Assembly: GCA_028583685.1 (NCBI GenBank)
Contig: JAMXIF010001253.1
Location: forward strand, 72,859,320 to 72,923,319
DNA: 64,000 nt
Direction of reading: 5' to 3'
DNA from: Petaurus breviceps papuanus
Taxonomy: Eukaryota; Chordata; Mammalia; Diprotodontia; Petauridae
Position 1 is the stretch's first letter. Each line of letters starts with the position of its first letter. Positions 1 through 10,973 of this stretch are shown piece by piece. The position numbers and the translations under genes are program-made. The notes below the pieces were generated by a model. That model was not told where the DNA came from and did not search any database. It was given only the letters and a program-made list of their open reading frames with translations.

Positions 1-1035
1 GAAAAAGGGATGTAAACAAATGCAATACCACAAATTTTCAAGACAGATTTGTTGTTTTCATTGCAGAACAGTGACTAATACTCAATTTATACTGCCCACT
101 TCTGAGTCATTGCTGTCCATTGTACTTCTCATGTGGTACTTTCCAATGTGTGATATTTGAAGAAAAAATATTTATATTTGAAACATCATTCTGACCACTC
201 TATTTTATCTCTTGTGAAATTGTGGTTGGCAAGCTTTGGCACAGCAGCAGGGGGTGGATGAGGTTGCCCCTAGGTCCCTGTTCTGGCTTTTTGCCCCAGA
301 TGGAACTACCTACTCCCTATTAAATGAGAGTGGCCTTGTGATGAGCAATTAGTAGCAGAGAACAGGAGGCCATGGCATTATTCCTGTAGCAGACTTGTAT
401 GAAGCAGGATCGTTCAAGACTGGGGGCCTGAGCATGCCCTTTTGACTCCAAGCATTGAAAGGTAAGCTCTGGGCATGATATAATTGCTCACATGCTTTCC
501 TTTAGTGTTCATTCAAAGTGAGGAAGCACATCATGGTTACGCTGAATTATACATTTTAATGAGGTGCCCCCAAAGCATCATCATCTCCCTATCTCAATTT
601 TGCTTAGAAAGACAAGGGAATGATGAGTGCACACTGTCATTGGGACTAATAATTAAAATAGGGCTTGTTTAGCCAGCGTGAGTTAGCAGTTTGGATAAGA
701 TGTCTGAAGATTGTAATTGGCAGGAGTTTCTGCCTCAAGGTTGATAATTTTGCAATCCAGAAGGAACAAACGAGTTTAATAATACAGTTAATTTGTCTTA
801 TAAAGCAGGCAACCTTGTAAGAGGCAAAAAAAAGTTATGAAGGCAAATTAATGAAAACTAATTAGAAATATGCTGGCTCTGAAATATTTAGGTCATTAAG
901 AATTTGTGGCAACTCTTGAATTATTCAGAACTAAGGAAAAATAGCTGACTTGAATTTTCTTCTATAATTTAGCACCATATATATATCCAGCTGTGGATGT
1001 ATAATTTACCAAAAAAAATGTATTCAACAAAAATT
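1..1035. other. Non-repeat AT-rich sequence, no gene
   Basis: No repeat family or convincing reading frame is visible; the 62-codon frame at 484-672 has no recognisable homology. About 545-985 is dense in TAAT/ATTA homeodomain-type cores and lacks simple repeats, the look of a conserved non-coding element. Conservation itself cannot be seen from one sequence. Confidence 0.4.
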
Positions 1036-1190
1036 TAGATCTAGAAAGGACCTTCATGGTCATCTAACATAAATTTTCTGTTTTATAGATGAAGAAACTG
1101 AGGCCCAGAGAAGTTATGACTTTCCTGGAGGTCATATAGCTACAAGTACCAGAGCACTCCATTATTAAGAGGATGCTGCTTCATGCTCTT
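1036..1190 (-). repeat. Old MIR/Ther-like SINE relic
   Basis: The stretch has the order seen in old mammalian SINE/LINE tails: 'aaaggaccttcatggtcatct', then 'gatgaagaaactgaggccc', then a diverged 'ggtcatatagctacaagt'. It is the antisense of 'cctcagtttcctcatct' and 'gtgtgaccttgggcaagt'. Heavy divergence suggests an old insertion. Exact subfamily unresolved. Confidence 0.6.
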
Positions 1191-2740
1191 AAAGATCCAG
1201 CTGTTATGTTCTGAGTTCCATCTAAATAAAAGGCAAGGCCTTTGGTAATTTTAGCAGACATATAACTAGATAGTTCTGTAGTATTCATGGAAAGAATTTC
1301 CCAGACCTTTCTTCTGATATGGGTCTTCTGTTTATGTAAAGAGATTCAAGGCCCCTTAAAGAAAAACCTTAAAGATAATATATTCCTTCCTCTCCCATTT
1401 TACAGATAAGAAAACTGGTGCTTAGAAAGAGGGGTGATGATAAATATTTAACAACTGACTCTCCAGGAAAAATGTATGCATAATATACTTTTAAGTTTAA
1501 TTTTCATTATTATTAACATTTTCTTATCACTTTCTTAAGTCTAGGCAATCAATAAAGCAATAAATAAGGCACCAATTCATAGCATTTGCCAACTTCTGAG
1601 GTGTTTATGCTCACATTGAAAATTTGACGATTGACTCTTGAGAGCTAGTACAGCTGGGTACATAGGTATTAAGAGGAAGAGTTGAACTCAGGTCTTCTGA
1701 CTTCAAGTTTCTGTCTCTGTTCAAGAGATTACATTGCCCTTAAGCAACAAACTCAACCCTTAAGCTATTGACCCAATTTTAGATGCCCTCCTCTCATCGT
1801 TCCATTCATATTTCTTCTTTTTCCTTCAAAACATTGCTTAGAGTTTCCTTCTTTGATGAAGCTTTTTCTGGCTAATTTCTGCTTGTTGCAACCATTCTTA
1901 GAAAATTCTTGGCACTTTAGTAGGTAGCTTTATATAATGGTATTTAACTTGCACTTGGTTTAAGTCAATCTGTGCCTCTTTCACATGTATTAATCCAACT
2001 TCCTCCTTCAGAATGTAAAGTGCCCCAAGAGGAGGGACCATGTCTTCTGTTTCATTTATATCTTCCCAGGGTGCCTGGCTCAGAGCTTTGCTCACAATGA
2101 ACACTCAATTCCTGTCGACTGAATGATATTCAGAGCAGAGTTGTAAATAGACTAGTAGGGTGGCCATAGGATCTGGATCTGAAAAGTTTCTTAATGTCTT
2201 TATGGAAAAAGAGATCTGTTGTTGTCTTTTTTTTCCTCCCTTCTAAACAACTCCCTTTTCTTAACATAGATTTCTCCTGCCTTTCCTTTTTCCACATCCT
2301 CCTGTCACCACTTTGGTTTGAAATGCCACTAAAAAGCTTCACTTCAAAGCTCCACCATTTGCCTTTCATTTCAAGTCACTGTTGCTATAGCAGGCCTTGC
2401 TGGAGGTATGTGTCACAGCTGGGAATGATGGGGACCAGATGACTCCCCAGTCTTTGGGTTTTCTCAAGGATGTGGTTTAATGGTTTTGTTTGGGGATTTT
2501 TTTGTTTTTTTCTTTGGAATGTGAGCTGGGCCTAAATATTTCCCCCACTCCCCAGTTGCATATTGGCTAGCTGCTTGGCTTCAGGGAGTTTATAAAGGAT
2601 CAGGAACACCAGGAACCCACTTTTAAATTACAGCCAATAAGTCTGATTCTTTTTAGACTGAATTCAACTCCAATCTAATCCAATCCAATTCAATTAATCA
2701 AATACACATCAAGTATGCCTACTGTTGGGAGACATGCAAA
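1191..2740. other. No gene seen; unique or very old sequence
   Basis: Holds only short echoes of old SINEs, for example 'cccattttacagataagaaaactg' near 1397 and 'gttgaactcaggtcttctgac' near 1681. Short frames on both strands have no recognisable product. Polypyrimidine-rich around 2220-2300. Confidence 0.4.
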
Positions 2741-2744
2741 GATA

Positions 2745-3720
2745 ATTTTGTTTAATGCACATTCATTAACCACCTTCTAAATTTGAGGCAGAGGACAAGG
2801 TGCCTTGGAAGCAAAGACATATGAAACAGCTCATGACAGTTCTTACCCTCAAGGACCTTATATTTTACTGCCAATAAACAACATTTCAAAAGATATATAT
2901 AAAATACATACAAATTATATTTAAAATAATTTAATGGGGTAAGGAGAGGAATTAAAACTAAGTGGGGGAATCAGAAAGGCTTCTTGTAGGAGGCTGCAGT
3001 TGAGCTGAGCCTTAAGGAAGGACAATATTCTTGTCATTAGGGACAGCCTGGGCAAAGGTGTAGAGGCAGACAGGATGTCCTTTACTAAAAAGGATAACTG
3101 GTTGGAACATGGAGGGCATAAGGAAGAGTAACAAGAAATCAGTCTGGAAAGCCAGTGAGCAAAGGGCTTTGAATGCCAAACAGTGCCAAGAGAGAACAAC
3201 CAGAGCTTCTTGAGCAGTCATCAACAAGTATTTGCAAATTGCTTGCTGTGAGCCAGGCATGGAATAAGCACTGGGAATACAAATATAAGCAGGAAAAAAA
3301 AGAATCTGACCTCATGGAGTTTAAATTCTAATGAGGAAAGACAGACATTTTATAAAAGGCGGTTGAAAAGAGAGTGGGATGGGAAGGGGGTTACTGTGTA
3401 TGGACCTGGAGGGTCAGGAGTACCACCTGGAGAAGAATGAAGACATTTGCCTTCTTAAAGTAGAGATTCTGGAGGAACCTGCTAAGCAGAGAGTTCTTCC
3501 AGGGTGAAAAGAACAGAAATGAATTGAACTTGCAGGAAGAAGCTTTTGGTGACATGGGAGTGCAAGTCCAGAAAGTGTAGTCTGAAGAGGAAAAAAGGGC
3601 AGGACAGTAACATGGCCAGACTGTTGCTTTAGAAACATGAATTTGCTAGTTGTGCAGAGGAGAGTTTGGAGAGGCAAAAGGCTGAAGGTAAGGAAATCAG
3701 TTTGGACCTTAGGAAAGCTT
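2745..3720 (+). repeat. Old LINE 3' region (L4/RTE-X-like), non-coding
   Basis: Contains the succession common to old mammalian LINE copies: 'ccctcaaggaccttatattt', then 'gaatcagaaaggcttcttg', then 'ctgagccttaaggaaggac', 'gcaaaggtgtagaggcag' and 'caaagggctttgaatgcca'. A second start of the same motif set ('gtgagccaggcatggaataag') follows at 3250. Similar segments occur near 6550, 13600, 22590, 43085, 47120 and 58670, so it is a repeat family. The L4/RTE-X name is from memory. Minus-strand frames here (for example 3414-3758) are chance frames in repeat DNA. Confidence 0.55.
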
Positions 3721-3723
3721 TGA

Positions 3724-4143
3724 TATGGTCTAGGGGTTCTGGGAGCCCCTAAATGCAAAGGTGTAGGGTGGAGATCTTCCTTGAAAGAATTCCACCGCTC
3801 AAGCCTTCTTTCAGTCTAAGTAGCAAGTTTATTAAGACACCAGTTGGGGTGGGTGAGGTTCCTAGTGAGTCTGTGGTATTTGTGATGCCAATACAAGCTG
3901 GTCACATTGTAAGAATCTGAGCAACTTAATGGAGGCAAGATTGGCAATTTTATACAGAAAGACTGTGGGATGATCTGTATGGGATCCAGGAGTGGCAAGT
4001 AGCCTGGGGTGGGGCCAGGTGCAGACAATGGAAGGACAGTTAAAAGGATTATTGACTGGACAAGTCTATCAGGTGAATGCCAGGGACTTGGTTGCTGAAA
4101 TTTGTGGAAAAGTTCAAGGATGCTTTTTTAGCCTTCCCATTGC
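3724..4143 (-). mobile_element. Solo LTR relic of an endogenous retrovirus
   Basis: Shares order and wording with the LTR at 37487-37871: 'tatggtctaggg' at the start, 'gtagcaagtttattaag' (antisense polyadenylation signal), and 'gggccaggtgcagacaatg'. The antisense AATAAA close to the low-coordinate end shows the LTR is on the minus strand, with R/U5 at low coordinates and U3 at high. No internal retroviral sequence adjoins it. It is an old, diverged fossil; the outer edges are approximate and no target duplication was found. Confidence 0.6.
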
Positions 4144-4720
4144 TCCATCAGCCCTATCAGCTTGAGCTACAATGCTGGCTTTGTGTATGGAGAGAAAGAG
4201 ACAATGGGAGAAATGATTTGTAGGTAGAATCACAATGTTTATAAGTGACTAGATATGTGGAATGTGGGAGGATAAAGAATAAATGTCAACATCTTGTGAA
4301 CTTAATGACAAATCATGTAAAACAAGTGATGCAACAAGAGAAAGGCATATTGCTTATTGAAAGTATTTTTAAAGATTTAAAAAAAAACAAGATGACTCTG
4401 AGGTTGCAAATCTGGGTGATTTAGAGGTTCATGTTAACACTTGACAAAAATAGGTATATTGAGGGGAAAGGTATGGTTTTGGGGGAAAAATTTTTTTGTC
4501 TTACACAAAGATAACTAAAGCATACTCCCTATCTTCCTAAAGGTTATAATTTATTAGCTTCCAGGGTATTTAAGAATAGATGATTACTTTTAATCTTTAA
4601 TTTTTAATTCATTGATTCATTTATTTAATTCATTCATTTTAATTCATTATTAAATCGATAAACATTTAGAACTCAGGTATTGAAGTCAGAAGACCTAATA
4701 CTATCAAGAAAAATAAAGGA
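4144..4720. other. No gene seen; AT-rich sequence
   Basis: Unique-looking sequence with a short ATTCATTTA-type low-complexity patch near 4598-4650. No reading frame or repeat family recognised. Confidence 0.35.
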
Positions 4721-4723
4721 AGA

Positions 4724-4895
4724 GGGCCAACTAGGTGGTATAGTGAATAGAGCACTGGCCCTGTAGTCAGGAGGACCTGAGTTCAAATCTGGCCTCAAAC
4801 ATTTGACACACTTACTATCTGTGTGACCGTGGGTATGTCACTTAACCCCAATTGCCTTGCCTTCTCCCCTCAAGAAAAGAAAAAAGAAAGGAAGT
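4724..4895 (+). mobile_element. tRNA-derived marsupial SINE (WSINE-like)
   Basis: A typical unit: 'gggccaactaggtggtatag' head with an A-box-like segment, 'gagttcaaatctggcctc' as the box-B-like part of a polymerase III promoter, 'ctgtgtgaccgtgggtatg', 'cttaaccccaattgcc', then an A/G-rich tail. Non-autonomous; such elements are mobilised by L1-type machinery. Confidence 0.85.
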
Positions 4896-5447
4896 AAGGA
4901 AGAATCTTGACAGGGTAGAATAATGGGCTGAACCTAATAAAATGAAATTTAATTGGGATAGATGTAAAGTCCAAGAATCTAAGGATAAGAGTTTAGCCTT
5001 GAGAAGGAGTGACTAGATAATGTTTCATGGGAAAAAGCCCTGGATTCTATAGTGAATTTCACATTTAAACTGATTCAACAATGGAAACAACAACAAAAAA
5101 AGCCAAAATGTTCCCTTGATATGATCTTAGCTTGCATTAACAGAAGAATCGTATCCTTAAAAAGGGAGGCAGTACTCTCCCCCGCTTAGATTACAACTGA
5201 AGGGTTATATTTAGTTTATTGTGTTGGATTCCAGAGAGAGCATTCTGGGTGGTGAGGAGACTAGAAAACCTTTCCATACCAAGAACAGAGGATGATCAAG
5301 ATTCAGGTAATAATAAAGTGTCTTCAAGCTTTTAAACAACTTCCCTGCAAAGAGCAACTAGATTTGTGTTACCTGACCATGGGAGGCAGCACTAGCAAGA
5401 ATAAGTAGAAATTATAAAGGACCAAATTTTAGCTCAGTGTAAGTAGA

Positions 5448-5496
5448 AACTTCCTAACAACTAGCTTCCTAACAACTAGTGAAACTTCCTAACAAC
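5448..5496 (+). repeat. Short three-copy tandem repeat
   Basis: 'cttcctaacaac' occurs three times in a row with variable spacers (two followed by 'tag', one preceded by 'tgaaa'). It abuts the 5' edge of the SINE that starts near 5490. Confidence 0.7.
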
Positions 5497-5900
5497 AATA
5501 AACAGATCACTGGACCTGGAAGACCTGAGTTCAAATCTAGCCTCAGATACTTACTGTGTCTGACAATGGGCAACCTTATTTGCCTCAGTTCCTCATCTAC
5601 AAAATGAAACAGAGAAGAAAATGGCAAATCAGGCCAGTATCTTTGCCAAGAAAACCCCAACCCATATGGGATCATTAAGAGTCAGACATGATGAGGGGTG
5701 GCTAGCTGGCGCAGTGAATAGAGTTCCGACCCTGGAGTCAGGAGGACCTGAGTTCAAATGCGGCCTCAGACACTTAACACAAAAACTAGCCGGGTGACCT
5801 CGGGCAGGTCACTTTAACCCTAATTGCCCTCCGAAAAAGCAAAAAAAAAAAAAGAGTCAGACATGATGGAAAAATGACTGAATGACAACAATAACAAAAG
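5490..5900 (+). mobile_element. MON1-like tRNA SINE, split by a younger SINE
   Basis: The first part (to 5693) reads 'gacctgagttcaaatctagc', 'tgcctcagttcctcatc', 'aaaatggcaaatcaggcc', 'atctttgccaagaaaacccc' and ends in 'gagtcagacatgatg'. The second part (from 5852) repeats 'gagtcagacatgatgg' and finishes with 'actgaatgacaac'. The interruption is the WSINE-like unit at 5694-5851. The 5' end looks truncated, lacking the usual 'gggcagctaggtggc' head. Confidence 0.8.
5694..5851 (+). mobile_element. WSINE-like SINE nested in an older SINE
   Basis: A full-length-looking unit ('ggggtggctagctggcgcag', 'gagttcaaatgcggcctc', 'cactttaaccctaattgcc') ending in poly-A. It is flanked by a 17-bp target duplication, 'aagagtcagacatgatg', at 5677-5693 and 5852-5868, identical on both sides. 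This proves retroposition into the older SINE and gives their relative ages. Confidence 0.9.
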
Positions 5901-6059
5901 TAGAAAAGAGAGACAGGGGCTTTCTTATCACCAGAGGTCTTCAAGTGGAGACTGAATGACTACTTTTGAGGGACATTAGAGAGAGGATTTCACTTCAGTA
6001 TAGGTTAGAAGAGATGCTGCTTGAATTCCCTCCTTTGCAATTCTATAACTCTATTATTT

Positions 6060-6345
6060 AAGTTGTTCAGAGCCTCAGTTTCTTCAAATGGATCAATATA
6101 TTTCCATTGTTTTTCTCACATTATTGTGGAGAGATCAAGTAATTTATATAGCATGTAAGTGTCACTTTAAATTTACAAAGCACTTTACATGTATTATCTT
6201 ATTTGTTTCTCACAACAGAACTATGAGGTAGGTGCTATTATTAACCCCATTATAATGATAAGGAAACTAAGGCTGAGACATGAAATAACTTTCCCAGAGA
6301 CACCTGGCTAGGAAGTTTCTGAGATAGGACTTGAAATCAGACTCT
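6060..6345 (-). repeat. MIR-like SINE relic
   Basis: Shows the antisense MIR order: 'ttacaaagcactttacatg', 'tgaggtaggtgctattatta', 'accccattataatgataagg', 'aaactaaggctgagaca'. Divergence is high, as expected of a mammal-wide SINE. Confidence 0.6.
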
Positions 6346-6547
6346 TTATGGAAGAACTTTGAGACATTAAAATGATATATTAATGTAAGCTGAAATTTTT
6401 GTAAGTAGTGTTCCTGGAAAATTGTAGGAGATTTGATTGTTTTAGCCCTTTTGTTTTACTTTTTATGGAGTGGAAGATAAAAAACAAAAAAATAAAAACA
6501 TTCTCACATATGCTTAGAAAGTAGAAAACTTTGAAGATAAAATAGTC

Positions 6548-7115
6548 AAAGTCAATAAACATTTTATTAAATGCCTACATTGGGCCAAGAACTATGCTGG
6601 GTGTTGGGGGTACAAAGAATGGCAAAAAAAACCCCAAACAAACCAGTCTCTGCAATCAATGAGTTCACAATCTAACGAGAGAGGGAACATGAAAATAATT
6701 ATGCACAAACAAGAGATACACGAGAAACATGGGATTGATCGCAAAGGGAAGGCACCAGCATTAAGGGGACCAGTAAAGCTTTATGCAGAAAGTGGGATTT
6801 TAGCTAAGACCCAAAGGAAACCAGAAGGTGGAGTTTAGGAGGGAGAACATTCCAGGCATGGAGAACAACTAATGAAAATGCCCAGAGTCAAGAATTGGTG
6901 TATCTTGTTTGAGGAACAGCAGAGACCAATATCACTGGATTATAGAGTAGGGATGTAGAATATAAGACAATTGGAAAGGCAGGAAGAGGCCAGGTGAAGA
7001 TTTTATATTTGAAATGAGGAGAGGTGAGTGTGTGACATGATCAGATTATGTTTTAGAAATGTCCCTTTGATAGCCAAGTGGAGGATGACCTGGAGTGGGG
7101 AGGGACTTGAGGCAA
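6548..7115 (+). repeat. Old LINE 3' region (L4/RTE-X-like)
   Basis: The longest clear copy of this family here: 'tattaaatgcctacattggg', 'gctgggtgttgggggtac', 'cattccaggcatggagaac', 'cttgtttgaggaacagcag', 'gtgacatgatcagattatg', 'ggagtggggagggacttgag'. No open frame. It continues almost to the expected end of the family ('aataggccaggtgtgac'). Confidence 0.65.
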
Positions 7116-8030
7116 GAAGGCCATCTGTAAGCTCTCACAATAGGCCAGGTGTGACACATTAGATCACCACTTTTGTGCTCTATTTTCTGTGTTGAAGTTA
7201 TTTGAAAATGTCTTCTTCTAGTAGGTTGTAAACTATAAGAAGATCAGAATTGTACCTGACATTATTCTCTGCTGTTTCTAGTCTGCCACCTTACACATAA
7301 CAGGTTTTCAATAAATATTCAGTGAGTAAATGGAATAGTGGTATCAGTAAAATGGTTTAAAGGCAAATGGTAGTTGAAATGAGAAGTGAGAATGAGAGAT
7401 TTGGACACTTCACAACCATACACTTGGACTAGACAGATTTTGTGGTCCTCTCCAGTTCTAACATTATATGGTCAACAAGAGTTGGCTGTGTTTCACACGT
7501 GGCATGTTATACTTATGAACAACTGTGATGCTGTTTTGTCCAGTAGTGCATTCTATCAGACAAAGTAACACCTCCCACAAACCATATGCTCTAGCTCCCT
7601 GAAATTAGTCCCGAAAATATGTGTGTATGTGTGTGCAAGTGAATGTGTGTTTGTGAGTTGGAGGAGTGTCCTTAAATCTTTAAACCTAAACCTACTAGAG
7701 CCATACACATAATGAAGCACCCCAAACTGTCTTCTAGGTCATCAGAAAGTAGAGGAGGAAGATAAACTTGTACTAAATGGTGAATTGACTAGAGTAACAG
7801 GGAGTGTTTAGTGTGAAGAGGCATTTAGGTGTTGTGCTCAATTACCTAAACATGTGTCATGTGGAAAGGGGTTTAGAATTGCTTTACTTGGTCCTAGAAA
7901 ACAGAAAGAAAAACAAGAAGTTCTATGAAGACTGATTTCATCTCATAGGAAAATGTTTAAAACTATTTAAATAATAGTTGATACTATTCAAAAGTAGAAT
8001 GATTGTTTCAGTGTAGGTAGTAAGCTTCTC
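7116..8030. other. No gene seen
   Basis: Unique-looking sequence with a short (TG)n-like run near 7618-7654. The 60-codon frame at 7386-7568 has no recognisable homology. Confidence 0.35.
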
Positions 8031-9192
8031 ACCACAAAAGTTCTTTTATTTTTCTATAATTTTTTTTGAAACCAGAAGTTATTTTATTTTTTAAATTAAA
8101 TTTTATGTTTATTTTTAGTTTACATCATTCATTTCCACAAGATTTTGAGTTATAAATTTTATTCCTGTCTTTCCCCTACCCAGCACCTCAAAACATTCAT
8201 CCAACTGTATAACCCCTCCCCCAATCTGCTCTCTCCTATATCCTCCCCCGTTTCCCCCCCGACTTTATAGTAGGGCAAGATGGATCTATATATCGCAGTG
8301 CCTGTATGTCTTATTTCCCAGTTGCTTGTAAAAAAACAACAACCCTAATATATATATATATATATTTTAAACATTTGATTTACAAATTTTTAATTCCAGA
8401 TTCTTTCCCATCCTCCCTCATCACCCACCCTTACTGGGAAGATAAGCAATTCAATATAGGTTGTACACCTGTAGCTACGTAAAACATTTTCATAGTGGAT
8501 ATATTGTGAAAGACTGATTATATTTCCCTCCATCCTATCCCACCTCTCACTTGTTCTATTCTCTACTTTTACCCTGTCCCTTTTCAAAAGTGGGTGCTTC
8601 TAACTTCCCTCCCCTCCAACCTGCCCTTACCTCCATCATCTCCCCTCTCATACCCTTCCCTCATACTCTCCTGTAGGGTGAAATATCCTGTTTAGTGTGT
8701 ATGTCATTCCCTCCCTAAGCCAAATTCAATGAGTAAGGTTGACCCATTCCCTTTTGCCTTCTAGTTCTTCCCCTCCATTGTAACAGTTTTCCCTTGCCTC
8801 TTTTATACAAGATAATTTACCCCATTCTGTCTCTCCCTATCTCCTCTCATTATATTCCTCTCTCACCTCTCAATTTCACCTTTTAAGTATCATCTCTTCC
8901 TATTCAATTGGTCTTGTGCCCTCTATGTATACCTGTACACATATATATACATACGCATATGTATTCATATGCCCATATACCCTCCTATATATACATACAT
9001 ATATATGTATAAATATATATGTATATAGGCATTTATATTCCCTTCAACTATCCTCATACTGAGAAAAGTTTCATAAGTTACAATTATCGTTTTTTCATGT
9101 AGGAATGTAAATAGTTCAACTTTGATAAGCTCCTTATGATTTCTTTTCCCTGTTTACCTTCTCATGCTTCTTGCATCTGAATGTCAAATTTT

Positions 9193-10172
9193 CTATTCAA
9201 CTCTGTTTTTTTTCATCAAGAATGTTTGAAAGTCCTCTATTTCAATGAATGACCATATTTTCCCCTGAAACATAATACTCAGTTTTGCTGGGTAGGTGAT
9301 CCTTGGTTTTAATCCCAGCCCATTTGACCTCCAGAATATCATATTCAAAGCCCTTAGATCCCTCAATGTAGAAGCTGCCAGGTTATATGTTAACCTGATT
9401 GTGTTTCCACAATATTCAAATTGTTTCTTCCTGGCTGCTTATGATATTTTCACCTTGATCTGGGAACTCCATAACCTGGCTATAATATTCCTAGGAGTTT
9501 TCTTTTTGGGGTCTTTTTCAAAAGGTGATTGGTGGATTCTTTCAACCTCTATTTTGCCCTCTGGTTCTAAAACATCAGGGCAATTTTCCTTGAGAATTTC
9601 TTGAAGGATGATTTCTAGGTTCTTTTTTTGATCATTGCTTTCAGGTAGTCCAATAATTTTAAAATTATCTCTCCTGGATATATTTTCCAGGTCAGTGGTT
9701 TTTCCTATGAGATATTTCACATTGCTTTCTATTTTTTCATTGTTTTGGATCTGTTTAATAGTATCTTGATTCCTTATAAAGTCACTAGCTTCCATTTGCT
9801 CCAATCTAATTCTGAAGGAATGATTCTCTTCAGTGACCTTTGGAGATTCTTTTTCCATCTGGCAAATTTGGCTTTTTAAGGCATCCTTCTCCTCATTGGC
9901 TTTTTGAGCCTCTTTTGCTATTTGAGTTAGTCTATTTTTAAGGTGTTATTTTCTTTAATCAGGTTGTTGACTCTCTTTTCATGATTTTCTTGCATCATTC
10001 TCATTTCTCTTCCCAATTTTTCCTCCACTTCTCTTATTTGGTTTTCAAAATCCTTCTTAAGCTCCTCTATGGCCTGTAACCAATTCATATTTTTCTTGGA
10101 AGCTTTGGGTGCAGGAGTTCTGACTTCCCTGTCTTCCTCCTGTTCCAATGTTTTGATCCTTTTGGTCCCCAA
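9193..10172 (-). pseudogene. HAL1/L1 ORF1 (RNA-binding chaperone), nearly intact
   Basis: The encoded protein is the L1 ORF1-type RNA chaperone that coats LINE RNA. The first segment (10172-9927) begins MGTKRIKTLEQEEDREV and continues as a charged coiled coil (WLQAIEELKKDFENQIREVE). The next (through 9439) holds the RRM-like core, with ISRRDNFKIIGLPES and ENCPDVLEPEGKIEVERIHQ. A C-terminal stretch then runs to a stop at 9193-9195. Near 9940 one A appears to be missing from an A-run: before it the frame reads ENNTLK then stops, while another frame continues NRLTQIAKEAQKANEEKDAL. A TAA at about 9440 interrupts what was probably KILQAARKK. So about 326 codons carry one frameshift and one stop. 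The start was chosen as the first ATG upstream of the coiled coil. Confidence 0.85.
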
Positions 10173-10957
10173 AATAGGAGTCTAATATTGGAGTGCTCTG
10201 CTTGCTTTGCTTCCTTTGCTTGTTCATGTTGTCAGTAAATTACTTGACTTTTGAGCTTTTTGCCACAATAGAACTCTGCTTCCAGAGAGGAGAGCTTTGT
10301 CCCAAATCCCTGGAGTTTTCTCAGCTGCCAGACATATTACTTGGTTGCCCTCTCAGAAGCCTCCACAGGCTCTGGCACCTGGTCACACACCCCAGGACCT
10401 CCATCCTAGATAGCAATCTGGATCCAAGCAGGTTAAAGCAAGAGTGATTACACCTCAGAATGGTTTCTTGGTCCCCCTACAATCTGCAGGCCAGGAGCTC
10501 TGAAGCAGCCACGTTGTGGCAGCTGCATGACCACGGCACCTCAGCCACTTATCCCTCTGGGGGCAGAGGCCAGACTTCACTCTCAGACCTGTTCCCAAAG
10601 TCCACCCTGACCTCTCACTTTGTCTTTGGCATTTATAGGATTATAATTCTGGCTACCACCACAGCTACTGGTGATCCAGTCTCCTGAAATCCCTCCACCC
10701 ACCCCTGGCTAGGGCACTCTGGGTCTAAAACCTCGGGCTCACTTGGGTCTGTGCTGTGCTCCCAGAATGCTTTGATGGACCCTTCCTGTCCATCTGCTTG
10801 GCTGCCTTCAGTGGGAGGTTTGTTTCTCTCTGTCACTTTGTGGCTTCTGCAGCTCTAAAATTTGTTTAGAGTCATATTTTATAGGTATTTGAGGTGGTTA
10901 TGGGGGGAGCACACAGAGTTTTCCTGCTTCTAAGCCGCCATCTTGGCTCTGCTCTCC
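10173..10957 (-). promoter_or_regulatory. HAL1 5' untranslated region and likely internal promoter
   Basis: About 0.8 kb of sequence, more GC-rich than its surroundings, between the element's 5' end and the ORF1 ATG. The extreme 5' end holds CAAGATGGCGG, which contains the AAGATGGCG core of a YY1 site. In human L1 the same motif at the 5' end sets the transcription start. Plus-strand frames at 10193-10447 and 10460-10687 are antisense shadows with no homology. Confidence 0.6.
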
Positions 10958-10973
10958 ACCATGAAAGTTCTTT

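Larger units (their letters stand above)
8031..10973 (-). mobile_element. Full-length HAL1 (ORF1-only half-L1) LINE
   Basis: On the minus strand the element begins at 10957 with an L1-type 5' end (GCAGAGCCAAGATGGCGG). It runs through a roughly 0.8-kb 5'UTR and one ORF1 (about 10172-9193). Its 3'UTR is purine-rich in the sense direction, with a tail of 'aaactaaaaataaacataa' type ending near 8047. No endonuclease or reverse transcriptase frame lies between ORF1 and the tail, which defines a half-L1. The body (8047-10957, about 2.9 kb) is bounded by near-identical 16-bp direct repeats: 'accacaaaagttcttt' at 8031-8046 and 'accatgaaagttcttt' at 10958-10973. Those are a target-site duplication with two later changes, so both ends are original. 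It needed an L1 protein in trans. A (TA)-rich patch lies at 8936-9030. Confidence 0.85.

Noticed and set aside
10193-10836. Plus-strand frames of 84 and 75 codons and a minus frame of 67
   Set aside because: They lie in the HAL1 5'UTR and have no homology.
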